Source of the DNA: JBCCZC01 sp039188505
Lineage (GTDB): Bacteria; Pseudomonadota; Gammaproteobacteria; Xanthomonadales; SZUA-38
Reading direction: 5' to 3'
DNA length: 23,918 nucleotides
NCBI GenBank assembly: GCA_039188505.1
Contig: JBCCZC010000029.1
Coordinates: 1 to 23,918, forward strand
Shown here: positions 6,293 through 14,911 of the stretch, in pieces
Position numbering within the stretch: the stretch's first letter is position 1
Layout: the number at the start of each line of letters is the position of its first letter
The notes under the pieces: generated by a model
Databases searched by the model: none
Seen by the model: the letters and a program-made list of their open reading frames with translations, nothing else
What the model was told of the DNA's origin: nothing
Program-made: the position numbers and the translations under genes

Positions 6293-8818
6293 TTACCGAC
6301 TAGGACAGGTTTCAGCCCCCGCAGGGCGCGTCAGGGCCGCGATGTCGAAGCTGCCTGCGCCGAAACCCGGAGGCGTATCGTCATAGCTCATGCTGCCGCC
6401 GGTGCAGCCGAAGCGGAAGCGGAGCGTTCCCCAGCGCTCGAGCACCACGTCGTCCGGATCGAAGTCGTCGCCGAACCGACCACCCGAGGTCACGAAGGCA
6501 TCCTCGATGGTCACCACGCCGCTGTCGGTCAGGTCGCCGGTGCCGAAGTACCACGCGGGCTGCCCCTCGGTGTCGAAGGTGAACCAGTAGACCAGGCCGC
6601 GCCCGTCCGCGAGGGCCTGCACCACGAACCCTTCGCCCGAACGGGCAGGATCGAACCAGGAACCGGTCGCGAAGGCGGCGTTGTCGGGCGTGATGCCACT
6701 GCCACAGCCAAGCCCGGATACCTCGCTCAGGCGCACCAGGTCCTGACGGAAGACCTTGCCCGGCGTGCCGAAGCGCAGCTGGGCCCCGTCGCAACCGGTG
6801 AACAGCAGGCTCAGGCGACCGACGCGGAAGCGCTCGATGGCGTCCGGATCGAAGGCGTCGCCGAAGCGACCACCGGCCACGCCGAGGAGATCTTCGACGA
6901 CGATCTCGTTGCCGCGGATTTCCCCGTTGCCCGTGTACCAGCGCTGCGCGCCGTTCTCGTCGTAGGTGAACCAGTAGACGACCGCGAGCGCCGCATCGAC
7001 GATCTCGATGAGGAAGCCTTCGCCGTCATGCGTCGGATCGAAGTAGGCCGCCGTCGATCCGGGCTCGACGAGGAACGCCGGCGTGGCCTCGCCGTCGACT
7101 GGAACCGTCAGCGTCGCGTCGGTCCCGCCGACATCGCCTTCCTCCCCGTCCAGGTTCTCGTAGCCGATCCAGTTGCCGCCGCGCCAGTCGACAACGGTCG
7201 CCGGCTGCCCGTCCGTGCGCTGTCCCACCAGGTCCGCCGCCTGCAGGAAGAAGGTGGCCTCGCCGGTGCCGCCCTCCTCGAGACGGAAGCGCTTGCGATA
7301 GGCATCGTCGCGATAGCTGAAATAGCCGTCCGGAGCACCACCGATGGTCTCGAGCCAGTCCTCCGCGAGGACGGTTTCGGTCAACGGCTGGCCGTCGATC
7401 CGGAGATCGCTGATGACCCGCAGACCGATCTCGCTCTGGCCCGGCAGTGGCACGACCTCGCCGCCCTCGCGCCAGCGCATCGGCTTGTCGAAGGCCAGCC
7501 ACAGGTCGTACTCGCGCCCGGCGACGAGGGGCCGGACTGAAGTGTGGTGCAGCGCTCGGTTGGCCGGGTCGACCACGTCCCATTCGAAATCCTGCACCGT
7601 CGCTCCGGTGGCAACGTCGGTGACGCGCGCGGCCACGATGGTCGGCGGGCCGGCCTGGTGATAGAACGCCACCAGCTGCGATTGCGCGAGGTTCTCCCGG
7701 ACGCGGCGGATCTCGGCGTCCGGGAGAATGAAGCCGTCGCTGCTGTTCCGACCGAAGCCGCCGTACTCCTCACCGCCACCGGCCGGCTCGATCTCGAGCG
7801 TCCAGGAGGGCACGTCAAAGGTCTCGGAGAAGTACTCGTCGGTCGACCCGAAGCCCGTGGAGAACTTGATCGGACTCGGGTCGTTCACGTAGCGCTTGTT
7901 GCCCGGGAGCGTCACGTGGTGATTGGAGAAATCCGCGATGATGTTGGCCGTGATGACGTTGCGCCGGTTGTTGACCACACGCTCGGAGAAGAACAGGCGA
8001 CCGAAGGAGTGCACATCGGTGTAGAGCCGCATGCGCTCCGCCGGCACCAGCCCGACGGCCGCGGCCATGGCCTGCGTTTCCGGCTCCCCGTGAGGCTCGG
8101 TACCGTGATAAACCAGGCTCCGCTCGTCTGGTGAGGAATTGGCGGAAGTCGCCCAGAAAGGCGGATTGTTGCGATTCAGGTCGACACCGAGGAGATGATC
8201 ATCGGTTGTGTCGATGTCCTCGTCGCGATCCCGGAGGTTCTTGCGGGTCATGCGTCCGTCGCGCGGAAAGCTGTTCGGGGCGACCGGATCCTGGCCGAGG
8301 TAATTCAGCGTCGGAAAGCGCTGGGTCTGGAGAAAGCCGTCCACGTTGACGACGGGGATGACGACGATGTTGGTGTTCTCCAGCAGGTACTGGTGGAAGC
8401 CACGATCGTCCCCGCGTTCCAGCAGCCACTCCATGAGCCCGGTCACGACCTCCGGCGACTGCCACTCCCGGGCGTGAATCGTGCCCTGGATCATGAGCCC
8501 GGGCTCGGGCAGGCCCAGCAGCGTGAGATCGTCAGGGTCGCTCATGCGATAGGCGCGGATCTCGCGACCATTTCGACTCGCCCCGACGACGGTACCGGCC
8601 AGCGCCTCGTGGTCCATCTCGAGCTGCTGGTGGCGGGCGACGAGGCCCGCGTAGGTCCGGAAGCCGTCGAAGGGGAGCGGCGTGTCCACGGGAATCGGCA
8701 CCGGGTAGCCGAGACCGAGCTGGCCGTCTTCTTCGGTCCACTCGACCAGCGTCTGCGCGCTCGAGGCCGCTGCGAGAAGCACCAGCGCTGCGCCGAGTGT
8801 TGGTTTCAGTCCAGCCAC
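6293..8818 (-). CDS. Secreted M14-family zinc carboxypeptidase with two C-terminal Trp-rich modules
   Basis: An 841-residue exported metallopeptidase. A signal peptide (1-21) is followed by an M14 catalytic domain at about 50-390. Zinc ligands are His115 and Glu118 (TIHAREWQSPE) and His270 (TDVHSFG). The substrate-binding motif is DLNRN (213-217), and the catalytic Glu is Glu342 in WTLEIEPAGGG. A beta-rich linker (about 390-580) leads to two homologous modules of about 95 residues, at 588-685 and 718-812. M14 enzymes remove C-terminal residues from peptides, and the long tail suggests a surface or secretion function. The start is GTG 8818, set by a near-perfect ribosome binding site (AGGAGGTG) eight bases upstream and by the signal peptide. 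It overlaps the preceding gene by 13 bases, implying coupled translation. Peptide specificity (A-type or B-type) was not deduced. Confidence 0.9.
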   Translation of the reverse strand: MAGLKPTLGAALVLLAAASSAQTLVEWTEEDGQLGLGYPVPIPVDTPLPFDGFRTYAGLVARHQQLEMDHEALAGTVVGASRNGREIRAYRMSDPDDLTLLGLPEPGLMIQGTIHAREWQSPEVVTGLMEWLLERGDDRGFHQYLLENTNIVVIPVVNVDGFLQTQRFPTLNYLGQDPVAPNSFPRDGRMTRKNLRDRDEDIDTTDDHLLGVDLNRNNPPFWATSANSSPDERSLVYHGTEPHGEPETQAMAAAVGLVPAERMRLYTDVHSFGRLFFSERVVNNRRNVITANIIADFSNHHVTLPGNKRYVNDPSPIKFSTGFGSTDEYFSETFDVPSWTLEIEPAGGGEEYGGFGRNSSDGFILPDAEIRRVRENLAQSQLVAFYHQAGPPTIVAARVTDVATGATVQDFEWDVVDPANRALHHTSVRPLVAGREYDLWLAFDKPMRWREGGEVVPLPGQSEIGLRVISDLRIDGQPLTETVLAEDWLETIGGAPDGYFSYRDDAYRKRFRLEEGGTGEATFFLQAADLVGQRTDGQPATVVDWRGGNWIGYENLDGEEGDVGGTDATLTVPVDGEATPAFLVEPGSTAAYFDPTHDGEGFLIEIVDAALAVVYWFTYDENGAQRWYTGNGEIRGNEIVVEDLLGVAGGRFGDAFDPDAIERFRVGRLSLLFTGCDGAQLRFGTPGKVFRQDLVRLSEVSGLGCGSGITPDNAAFATGSWFDPARSGEGFVVQALADGRGLVYWFTFDTEGQPAWYFGTGDLTDSGVVTIEDAFVTSGGRFGDDFDPDDVVLERWGTLRFRFGCTGGSMSYDDTPPGFGAGSFDIAALTRPAGAETCPSR
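6383..6667 (-). repeat. C-terminal module, copy 2, of the M14 carboxypeptidase
   Basis: Residues 718-812 repeat the copy-1 pattern: G-x-W-FDP-x-x-SGEGF, then VYWFTFD-x-x-G, W-Y-x-G-x-G and GGRFGDDFDP. Identity to copy 1 is obvious by eye at these landmarks. Confidence 0.8.
6764..7057 (-). repeat. C-terminal module, copy 1, of the M14 carboxypeptidase
   Basis: Residues 588-685 hold YFDP-x-x-DGEGF, VYWFTYD-x-x-G, W-Y-x-G-x-G and GGRFGDAFDP, in the same order and spacing as copy 2. The pattern suggests a beta-sandwich or propeller-like unit with conserved aromatic positions. Confidence 0.8.
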
Positions 8819-9885
8819 TGGCGCACCTCCTGGCTACCCGGACCTTCCCCCGCTGCCGCGGCGTCGAGAATCGCGCGGGCGCGCGGCGAGCCGTCGATCC
8901 GCAGCGCCAGCACGGCGTCGCGTCGCGCCGCCTTCGGCGAACCGGCATTCGCGAGCAGCGCCTCCAGCGTGCCGAAGGCGCCCGTATTCGCCAGCGCGAG
9001 CGCCGCGCTCGAGCCGAGCGCGGGGTCACCGAGCAGGGCCGCGGTCCGCTCGAGCTCGCCCGCCTGGGCCAGGAGTCCGACGGCGGTCGAGCGTACCTCG
9101 GGCGCCGGGGCTTCGAGCGCCGCCTCACGCAACGCCGCGGCCTCGGCTGCCGGCAGCCGGTCATGGAGCAGCGGCAGATCCGGCACGAGTCGTGCGCCGC
9201 CGGGACCAGCCAGCGCGGCCGTCACGGGCCATGCGGAACCGGCTGCCAGTGCAGCGCTGGTCGCGGTGCGGGCCAGCTCCGGTCGTGCCTGCCAGAGCCC
9301 TGCAAGGGCGTCTCCGACACGCACGATGGTCTCGGCTGAGGCCGCAGCCAGTGCCGCGTCCAGGCCGGCAACCTCCGGAGTCGTCGCAGGTCGCTTCGAG
9401 CGGGCTGCAAACCAGTCCGTATTTCCCACCGCAAGGGCGGCCGCCGCTTCCTCGCGAAACGCCTCGGCGGTCCAGCGGTTGAGCGTTCCGCGGGCAAGTC
9501 CTGCAACCCGAAAGGCGGGAATGCCCGAGCTCCGCCGCTCCGGATGGCCCGCGAGGGCAACGGGCTCGTGCCGGGTCAGCGCTTCGAGCAGCGGCACCAG
9601 GGTCGGATCCGGCGCCTCCTTCGCCAGTGCGCGGGCGAAGCCGGCGAGTACCGCCTCGTGCCATGCCGGCTGCTCGGGAGCCTGGTGCTGATGACCCTCA
9701 ATGCGCGCCTGCAGCGCGTCGCGGTCCCCGTGCCTGGCGAGCCCGAGCAACGCGTCGACTTCGCCCCGAACCGCCTCCCGATCGCTGCGGGACGCCCACG
9801 TCTCGCGCGACGGCAACTCGGCCGCTGCGGCCGCGCCGGTGAGCAACGCCAGCAGCGCCGCCATGATCCGTTGTTTCGGCCCCAT
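8806..9885 (-). CDS. Exported Ala/Leu-rich helical (HEAT-like) protein
   Basis: A protein of about 359 residues with a signal peptide (about residues 1-22, ALLALLTGAAAAAE). The mature part is almost entirely alpha-helical and rich in Ala, Leu and Glu. Towards the C-terminus the pattern resembles HEAT or armadillo repeats, for example EVRSTAVGLLAQAGE and AALALANTGAFGTLEALLA. Such repeats usually make protein-binding scaffolds; no catalytic motif is seen. The start is one of two adjacent ATGs (9888 or 9885). The second is better spaced from the GGAG ribosome binding site. The frame is open upstream, but that part overlaps the BtuF-like gene and looks like out-of-frame coding. It begins shortly after the BtuF-like stop and its end overlaps the M14 gene, suggesting it is co-expressed with, and perhaps a partner of, the peptidase. 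Confidence 0.75.
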   Translation of the reverse strand: MGPKQRIMAALLALLTGAAAAAELPSRETWASRSDREAVRGEVDALLGLARHGDRDALQARIEGHQHQAPEQPAWHEAVLAGFARALAKEAPDPTLVPLLEALTRHEPVALAGHPERRSSGIPAFRVAGLARGTLNRWTAEAFREEAAAALAVGNTDWFAARSKRPATTPEVAGLDAALAAASAETIVRVGDALAGLWQARPELARTATSAALAAGSAWPVTAALAGPGGARLVPDLPLLHDRLPAAEAAALREAALEAPAPEVRSTAVGLLAQAGELERTAALLGDPALGSSAALALANTGAFGTLEALLANAGSPKAARRDAVLALRIDGSPRARAILDAAAAGEGPGSQEVRQWLD

Positions 9886-9896
9886 CATCTCTCCGC

Positions 9897-10673
9897 TCAC
9901 TGGCCCGTGCCGGCGCACGCCGCCACGATGCGTTTCAGTTCGGCGTAACCATCCGCGAGCCGCGGACCCGGCCGGCCGAGCCAGGCTTCGGTCACCGTAT
10001 GAATTCGATCCTCGCGCAGCGCCCGCAGTTCCCCCCAGTGTTCTCGCCGACGTACGACCTCCGGGCGATATCTCGCCTCGGGGACACCACACCACGAGAT
10101 CACGATCGCATCGATGTCGTCCTCGGGGACGCTCTCGGCCTCGAGCGGCACGCTCTTGCCCGCATTACCCGCCCAGGGGTTCTCGCCACCCGCCCGCTCG
10201 ATCATCTGGGTGACCCAGGAGTCGGCGGCGGGCACGATCACAGGCTTGGGCCACCACTCCACCAGGATCCGTGGGCGTACCGCCGGTACGGATGCGGGCG
10301 CAAATCTCGCCTCGAATGCGTCCACGAGCGCCTGCGCGCGCTCCGGAACCCCGAGCGCCGCGCCGATGCTGCGGATATCGCGCGGCACGTGGGCCAGCTC
10401 CGTCGGTTCCAGCACCAGGATCTCCAGGCCGGCCTTTTCGAGGCGCTCGACGCACTGCTCGTGGCCCGGGATCGTCAGCGAGGTGATGACGAGATCCGGT
10501 TTCAGGGCGACGACCCGATCGACGTCGATCTCCTGGTCGGGGCCGATCCGCGCCACGCGCTCGACGAGATCGGTGGGGTAGTCCGAGTGGTCATCGACAC
10601 CCACGACGACATGCGCCATGTCGAGGGCAGCGATGATCTCGGTATTGGAGCAGGTATGGCTGACGACGCGCAT
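9897..10673 (-). CDS. BtuF-like cobalamin-binding protein without a signal peptide
   Basis: A 258-residue protein of the BtuF/FepB periplasmic-binding fold. The first lobe begins VVSHTCSNTEII and continues through VGVDDHSDYP and the family signature VVALKPDLVIT. The second lobe contains VPAADSWVTQMIERAGGENPW and ends near LGRPGPRLADGYAELK. Related proteins bind vitamin B12 or corrinoids for ABC import. Unlike BtuF, it has no N-terminal export signal, and the in-frame sequence upstream of ATG 10673 offers no other start. No btuC or btuD is nearby. It may therefore act in the cytosol, or be a stand-alone corrinoid-handling protein; ligand identity is inference. A 62-base gap separates it from the upstream deacetylase gene, while the downstream gene starts about ten bases after its stop. 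Confidence 0.75.
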   Translation of the reverse strand: MRVVSHTCSNTEIIAALDMAHVVVGVDDHSDYPTDLVERVARIGPDQEIDVDRVVALKPDLVITSLTIPGHEQCVERLEKAGLEILVLEPTELAHVPRDIRSIGAALGVPERAQALVDAFEARFAPASVPAVRPRILVEWWPKPVIVPAADSWVTQMIERAGGENPWAGNAGKSVPLEAESVPEDDIDAIVISWCGVPEARYRPEVVRRREHWGELRALREDRIHTVTEAWLGRPGPRLADGYAELKRIVAACAGTGQ

Positions 10674-10735
10674 GGGCCGACCGGTAATCCGGGGGCGTCG
10701 AGGATAGCAAGGGGCGGAGGTCGGATCGAATTCCC

Positions 10736-11650
10736 TCAGGGTGCTGGCGGCAGCAGCCCCCGGCGCTCGAATTCAGCCCGCAGCCAGGCCTCGTCCTCGC
10801 TCTCGTGAACCAGTTCACGTCCGGGCCGACCCGCGACGCGCGCCATGGCCGCCACCCGACCCTGGCCCAGCATGACCGTGTCGGGCTGGACCTGCGCGAT
10901 GGGATCGTCGTAGGCACGGGAGGCGGGAATGATCGTCCAGCCGGAATCGCGTAGCGCCGCCACGAGATCTGCGATGAAGAGCGCCGCGAGATCGTTCTCG
11001 TGGAGCAGCAGCACGTGCTTGGGCGATCGCCCGAGGGTCTCGACGGCAATCGCGTCGTAGAATTCGACGCAGGCCAGCAGGATCTCGACGTAGGCCCGCC
11101 CGAGCGCCTCCCGATCGACGGGCTCGCCGCTCTCCACCATCTCTCGGGCCAGCGCCGCGAGGTACCAGTCGTAGTTGTCGACCGTGACGTAGCCATTGGT
11201 CAAGCCACGCTCGGCAAGGCCGGCGCGCACGGCATCGCGGCGACCGACCGCTCGTCCCTCGTCGAGAAACGGAAAGCGGTAGAGCGGCAGCACGCGATCG
11301 AAAGGCTCGAGGAGCTCCAGCGACCGGTCGATGTCGGCGAGGTATTCGGCCGGGTCCGTGCGCGAGAGCCAGGGATGGGAGTGAGAGTGGGACGCCAGCG
11401 TGTGGCCCGCGTCGGTGTAGGCCCGAACCCGAGCCGCTTTCTCGTCGTCGTCGATCTGGCCGGTCACCACGAAGAACAGCGCCTCGGCCACATCTGCCCG
11501 GGCGAGGGCCTCGATCAGCGCCGCGGTGCGTTCCTCTCCATTCAGGAATGGTCCGTTCGGGCGCGGCGCGTCGTCGAAGGTCAGCGCGATCTCACGCTCC
11601 GCGGTTGCCGCAACGCTCCAGGCCAGCAGGAGCAGGCTCATCCATCGCAT
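10736..11650 (-). CDS. Secreted polysaccharide deacetylase (NodB domain)
   Basis: A 304-residue exported enzyme with a signal peptide (about residues 1-17). The NodB/CE4 motifs appear in order. Motif 1 is TFDDAP (Asp26/Asp27; catalytic base and metal ligand). Motif 2 is HSHSHPW (His89, His91, His93; metal ligands). Motif 3 is RFPFLDEG (126-133), and a late LLLHEND supplies the usual C-terminal His. The family removes N-acetyl groups from chitin, peptidoglycan or exopolysaccharide, or formyl groups in lipid A modification; the substrate is not determined here. The gene starts six bases after truD and so is probably co-transcribed with it, although it has no obvious role in tRNA modification. 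A periplasmic or secreted location is expected. Confidence 0.87.
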   Translation of the reverse strand: MRWMSLLLLAWSVAATAEREIALTFDDAPRPNGPFLNGEERTAALIEALARADVAEALFFVVTGQIDDDEKAARVRAYTDAGHTLASHSHSHPWLSRTDPAEYLADIDRSLELLEPFDRVLPLYRFPFLDEGRAVGRRDAVRAGLAERGLTNGYVTVDNYDWYLAALAREMVESGEPVDREALGRAYVEILLACVEFYDAIAVETLGRSPKHVLLLHENDLAALFIADLVAALRDSGWTIIPASRAYDDPIAQVQPDTVMLGQGRVAAMARVAGRPGRELVHESEDEAWLRAEFERRGLLPPAP

Positions 11651-11656
11651 CGGTCT

Positions 11657-12712
11657 CTACTCCGCGGCCCTCGGGGCCGATCGAATGTCGAAGAATTCTC
11701 GCAGAACGCTGGTTGCAAAGGTGCCGGGCTCAAGCTCGAAGCGCAGCTCGACGATCCCGGCTCCCGGCGTCGCCAGCGTCAGGTCGCGCGGCATCAGCCG
11801 TAGACGTCGGCGCTCCGGGGCCGCGCGGGCAGCCTCGAGTGCCGAGGTCAGTTCCGGAAACCGATCGATGACCGTCGCCTCCAGTTCGGCCACCTCGGCC
11901 ACTGCACGGGGCGTGCCGGGCCCCCAGAGCGGTCCGGTCGGGTCAATCTCACCGCGGCCTGCGCGCTCCGCCAGGGCCTCGCCGTCGGTCTCAGGCCCGA
12001 AGATTGCGCGCGAAGCGGCCAGCATCGGCACCTCGCCCGGCAGGATCGTATCCCACGTCCGCGCAGCAACGCGCTCGGCGAGAACGGCATTGAAAAGCGC
12101 TGACCGGGCGGCAGACAGGGCCAGCGAGCGCTCGTTCCGCCGGAGGCGGCGACCGGAAGCCGCCGCAAGCAGGTTTGAGCCTCCACGCCCGAAGCGCTGC
12201 GGGCCGAAGTAGTTGGGCACGCCCGCGGCCGCCAGCTCGCGAGCGCGCTCGGTCATGGGGCTCGCATCGGCGCCGACATCGCGAAGCGTGATGACGAAGC
12301 GGTTTGCCGCCAGCGCGCCGGCGCGCAGCTTCCGCCGGTGCCGCTCCGCGTGCTCGACCGTCCAGCCCTCGGCACCGGCCGCCGACCAGTCGGGATCCGC
12401 GCGGCCGGGCAGGTGGACGGAGAACCACTGGCGGGCCACCGCACGTCGGTCCTTGCGGCCGGCCCAGGAGACTGCGCGGGCCGAAACCCCGGCATGATCC
12501 GCGAGCTCACGCGCCACATCGGCCGTATTTCGATCGACCTTGCGAACGCGAACGAGCACGAACTCGCCCGCGCCTGTTGGGCTGAAGGACAGACTCTCGG
12601 CGACCTGGAAATCGGCGGGCTCGCCGCGAAAGATCGCGGTTCCCAGCGGGTTGCGCGCCCGCGGCCACGCGTCATCCGCCGCACACTGCCGCAGCTGTCG
12701 AGGGTCGTTCAT
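11657..12712 (-). CDS. truD: tRNA pseudouridine(13) synthase TruD
   Basis: A 351-residue TruD pseudouridine synthase, close to the E. coli length of 349. The catalytic Asp is Asp88 in AGRKDRRAVARQWFSV. The family signatures NYFGPQRFGR-x-G-x-N and the N-terminal EPADFQV are present. The enzyme isomerises uridine 13 of tRNA-Glu and some other RNAs. The TRUD insertion domain is present but short and Ala-rich. The gene follows ftsB by ten bases. In many gammaproteobacteria ispD and ispF stand between these two genes; here they do not. The start at ATG 12712 gives the expected N-terminus and fits the spacing from ftsB. Confidence 0.93.
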   Translation of the reverse strand: MNDPRQLRQCAADDAWPRARNPLGTAIFRGEPADFQVAESLSFSPTGAGEFVLVRVRKVDRNTADVARELADHAGVSARAVSWAGRKDRRAVARQWFSVHLPGRADPDWSAAGAEGWTVEHAERHRRKLRAGALAANRFVITLRDVGADASPMTERARELAAAGVPNYFGPQRFGRGGSNLLAAASGRRLRRNERSLALSAARSALFNAVLAERVAARTWDTILPGEVPMLAASRAIFGPETDGEALAERAGRGEIDPTGPLWGPGTPRAVAEVAELEATVIDRFPELTSALEAARAAPERRRLRLMPRDLTLATPGAGIVELRFELEPGTFATSVLREFFDIRSAPRAAE

Positions 12713-12722
12713 CGGGGCTGCC

Positions 12723-13007
12723 TCAGGGGCCAGGGGTGCCCGACACGATCTGGATGAACTCCTCGTCGGGACCGATCATGCCGAGCTCGCTGCGGGCCCG
12801 TTCCTCGAGGGCCTCGGTGCCGTCCTTGAGGTCCCGGACCTCGGCGGCGAGGGTCTTGTTGCGCTCGAGCAGGCCACGGTTCTCCGATTCCTGCGTCTCG
12901 ATCATGCGCTGGACCTGGTGCATTTCACGCACGCCGCCGTCGCCGAACCACAGCTTGAACTGCAGCAGCGTCAGCAACACGAGCAGGATTGCGTTTACGA
13001 GGCGCAT
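12723..13007 (-). CDS. ftsB: Cell division protein FtsB
   Basis: A 94-residue bitopic protein: an N-terminal membrane helix at about residues 4-20, followed by a periplasmic coiled coil (about 27-72, with regular Leu/Val heptads). A short C-terminal tail contains the family's ERARSELGMIGPDEEFI region. FtsB joins FtsL and FtsQ in the FtsQLB complex that activates septal peptidoglycan synthesis. The position downstream of eno is the conserved gammaproteobacterial arrangement, although one extra gene intervenes here. Length and layout match E. coli FtsB (103 residues). The 91-base leader carries a possible promoter and palindrome. Confidence 0.92.
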   Translation of the reverse strand: MRLVNAILLVLLTLLQFKLWFGDGGVREMHQVQRMIETQESENRGLLERNKTLAAEVRDLKDGTEALEERARSELGMIGPDEEFIQIVSGTPGP

Positions 13008-13031
13008 CGTACCGCGAATCAGAGTGTTAGC

Positions 13032-13062
13032 TGATTGTCTTCAATCACAGCGTCAAAAGCAA
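13032..13062 (-). promoter_or_regulatory. Candidate internal promoter with palindrome upstream of ftsB
   Basis: On the minus strand TTGCTT (13062-13057) is separated by 17 bases from GACAAT (13039-13034). The start would be near 13028, about 20 bases before the ftsB ATG. A perfect inverted repeat TGATTG-N4-CAATCA (13032-13047) covers the -10. It could be an operator, or a small hairpin at the 5' end of the message. The hexamers match only three and four of six positions, so this is tentative. Confidence 0.35.
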
Positions 13063-13098
13063 ACGGCAACTTGCGGATTCGAATACCGCCCCGCCGCG

Positions 13099-13572
13099 CT
13101 ATTGCCCGTCGATAAACTCGTCGAGGACCACGTCCTCCGGCAGCTGGCCTTCGGTCAGGCGCGTCGAGTGGAGCATCCGGACCTTCCACCGCTTCTCGTC
13201 GCGCACGAGCACCGCGCTCTCGAGCCAGGCGCGCTCCCGCACTTCCTCGGAAGTCGTATAAATCGCTCGATTCCAGTAGCTGACCCAGGCCGTGTCGCCA
13301 CGGATCTCGCTGCTGATGAGGTGAAAGAAGTTGCGCCGCTCGAAGCGGCCGGCCGTCGGCGCGATGACCTCGACGGTCTTCTCCAGATCCCAGAGTTCAC
13401 CGACCTCGAGCAGCTCGAATTCCGGGGTGACGAGCGACTCCAGCCGTTCCATGTCGACGCTAGAGAGGCTCGCGAAGACCTCTTGGACGGTGCGGAAGGG
13501 CGGCGCGTCGGCGTTTGCGGCCGTGCCCTGGAGGCTCATCCCCAGCATGAGCGCGGCGGCGAGCGTCCGCAC
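13099..13572 (-). CDS. Exported NTF2/SnoaL-like (DUF4440-type) protein
   Basis: A 157-residue protein with a signal peptide (about residues 1-21, ending ANA before DAPP). It then has one NTF2-like alpha+beta fold: an opening helix VQEVFASLSSVDMERLESL, the strand LVTPEFELLEVGE, and the closing beta strands TAWVSYWNR, ESAVLVRDEKRWKVRMLHSTRL. That last pattern, a strand with R-W-K-V then a short H-S-T-R-L strand, is typical of SnoaL/DUF4440 proteins. Members range from isomerases to ligand-binding or immunity proteins, and no catalytic residues are evident. The ATG lies three bases after the enolase stop, so its ribosome binding site is inside eno and translation is probably coupled. I do not know it as a usual eno neighbour. 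Confidence 0.78.
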   Translation of the reverse strand: MRTLAAALMLGMSLQGTAANADAPPFRTVQEVFASLSSVDMERLESLVTPEFELLEVGELWDLEKTVEVIAPTAGRFERRNFFHLISSEIRGDTAWVSYWNRAIYTTSEEVRERAWLESAVLVRDEKRWKVRMLHSTRLTEGQLPEDVVLDEFIDGQ

Positions 13573-13575
13573 GTC

Positions 13576-14868
<1,293 letters not shown>

Positions 14869-14894
14869 GGTCGGCTAATTACCTGGCGTTGGGG

Positions 14895-14911
14895 GGCCGG
14901 TCGGCCCGGCC
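14895..14911 (-). repeat. GC-rich hairpin between kdsA and eno
   Basis: GGCCGG (14895-14900) pairs with CCGGCC (14906-14911) across a five-base loop. The element begins directly after the kdsA stop codon. In the minus-strand transcript this is a stable intercistronic hairpin of six GC pairs, without a following U tract. It might partly terminate transcription, or protect one side of a processed message. Confidence 0.5.

Noticed and set aside
8195..9691. A 498-codon plus-strand frame opposite the M14 peptidase and helical protein genes.
   Set aside because: Low-complexity Ala/Ser/Arg-rich translation lying opposite genes with signal peptides, catalytic motifs and ribosome binding sites.
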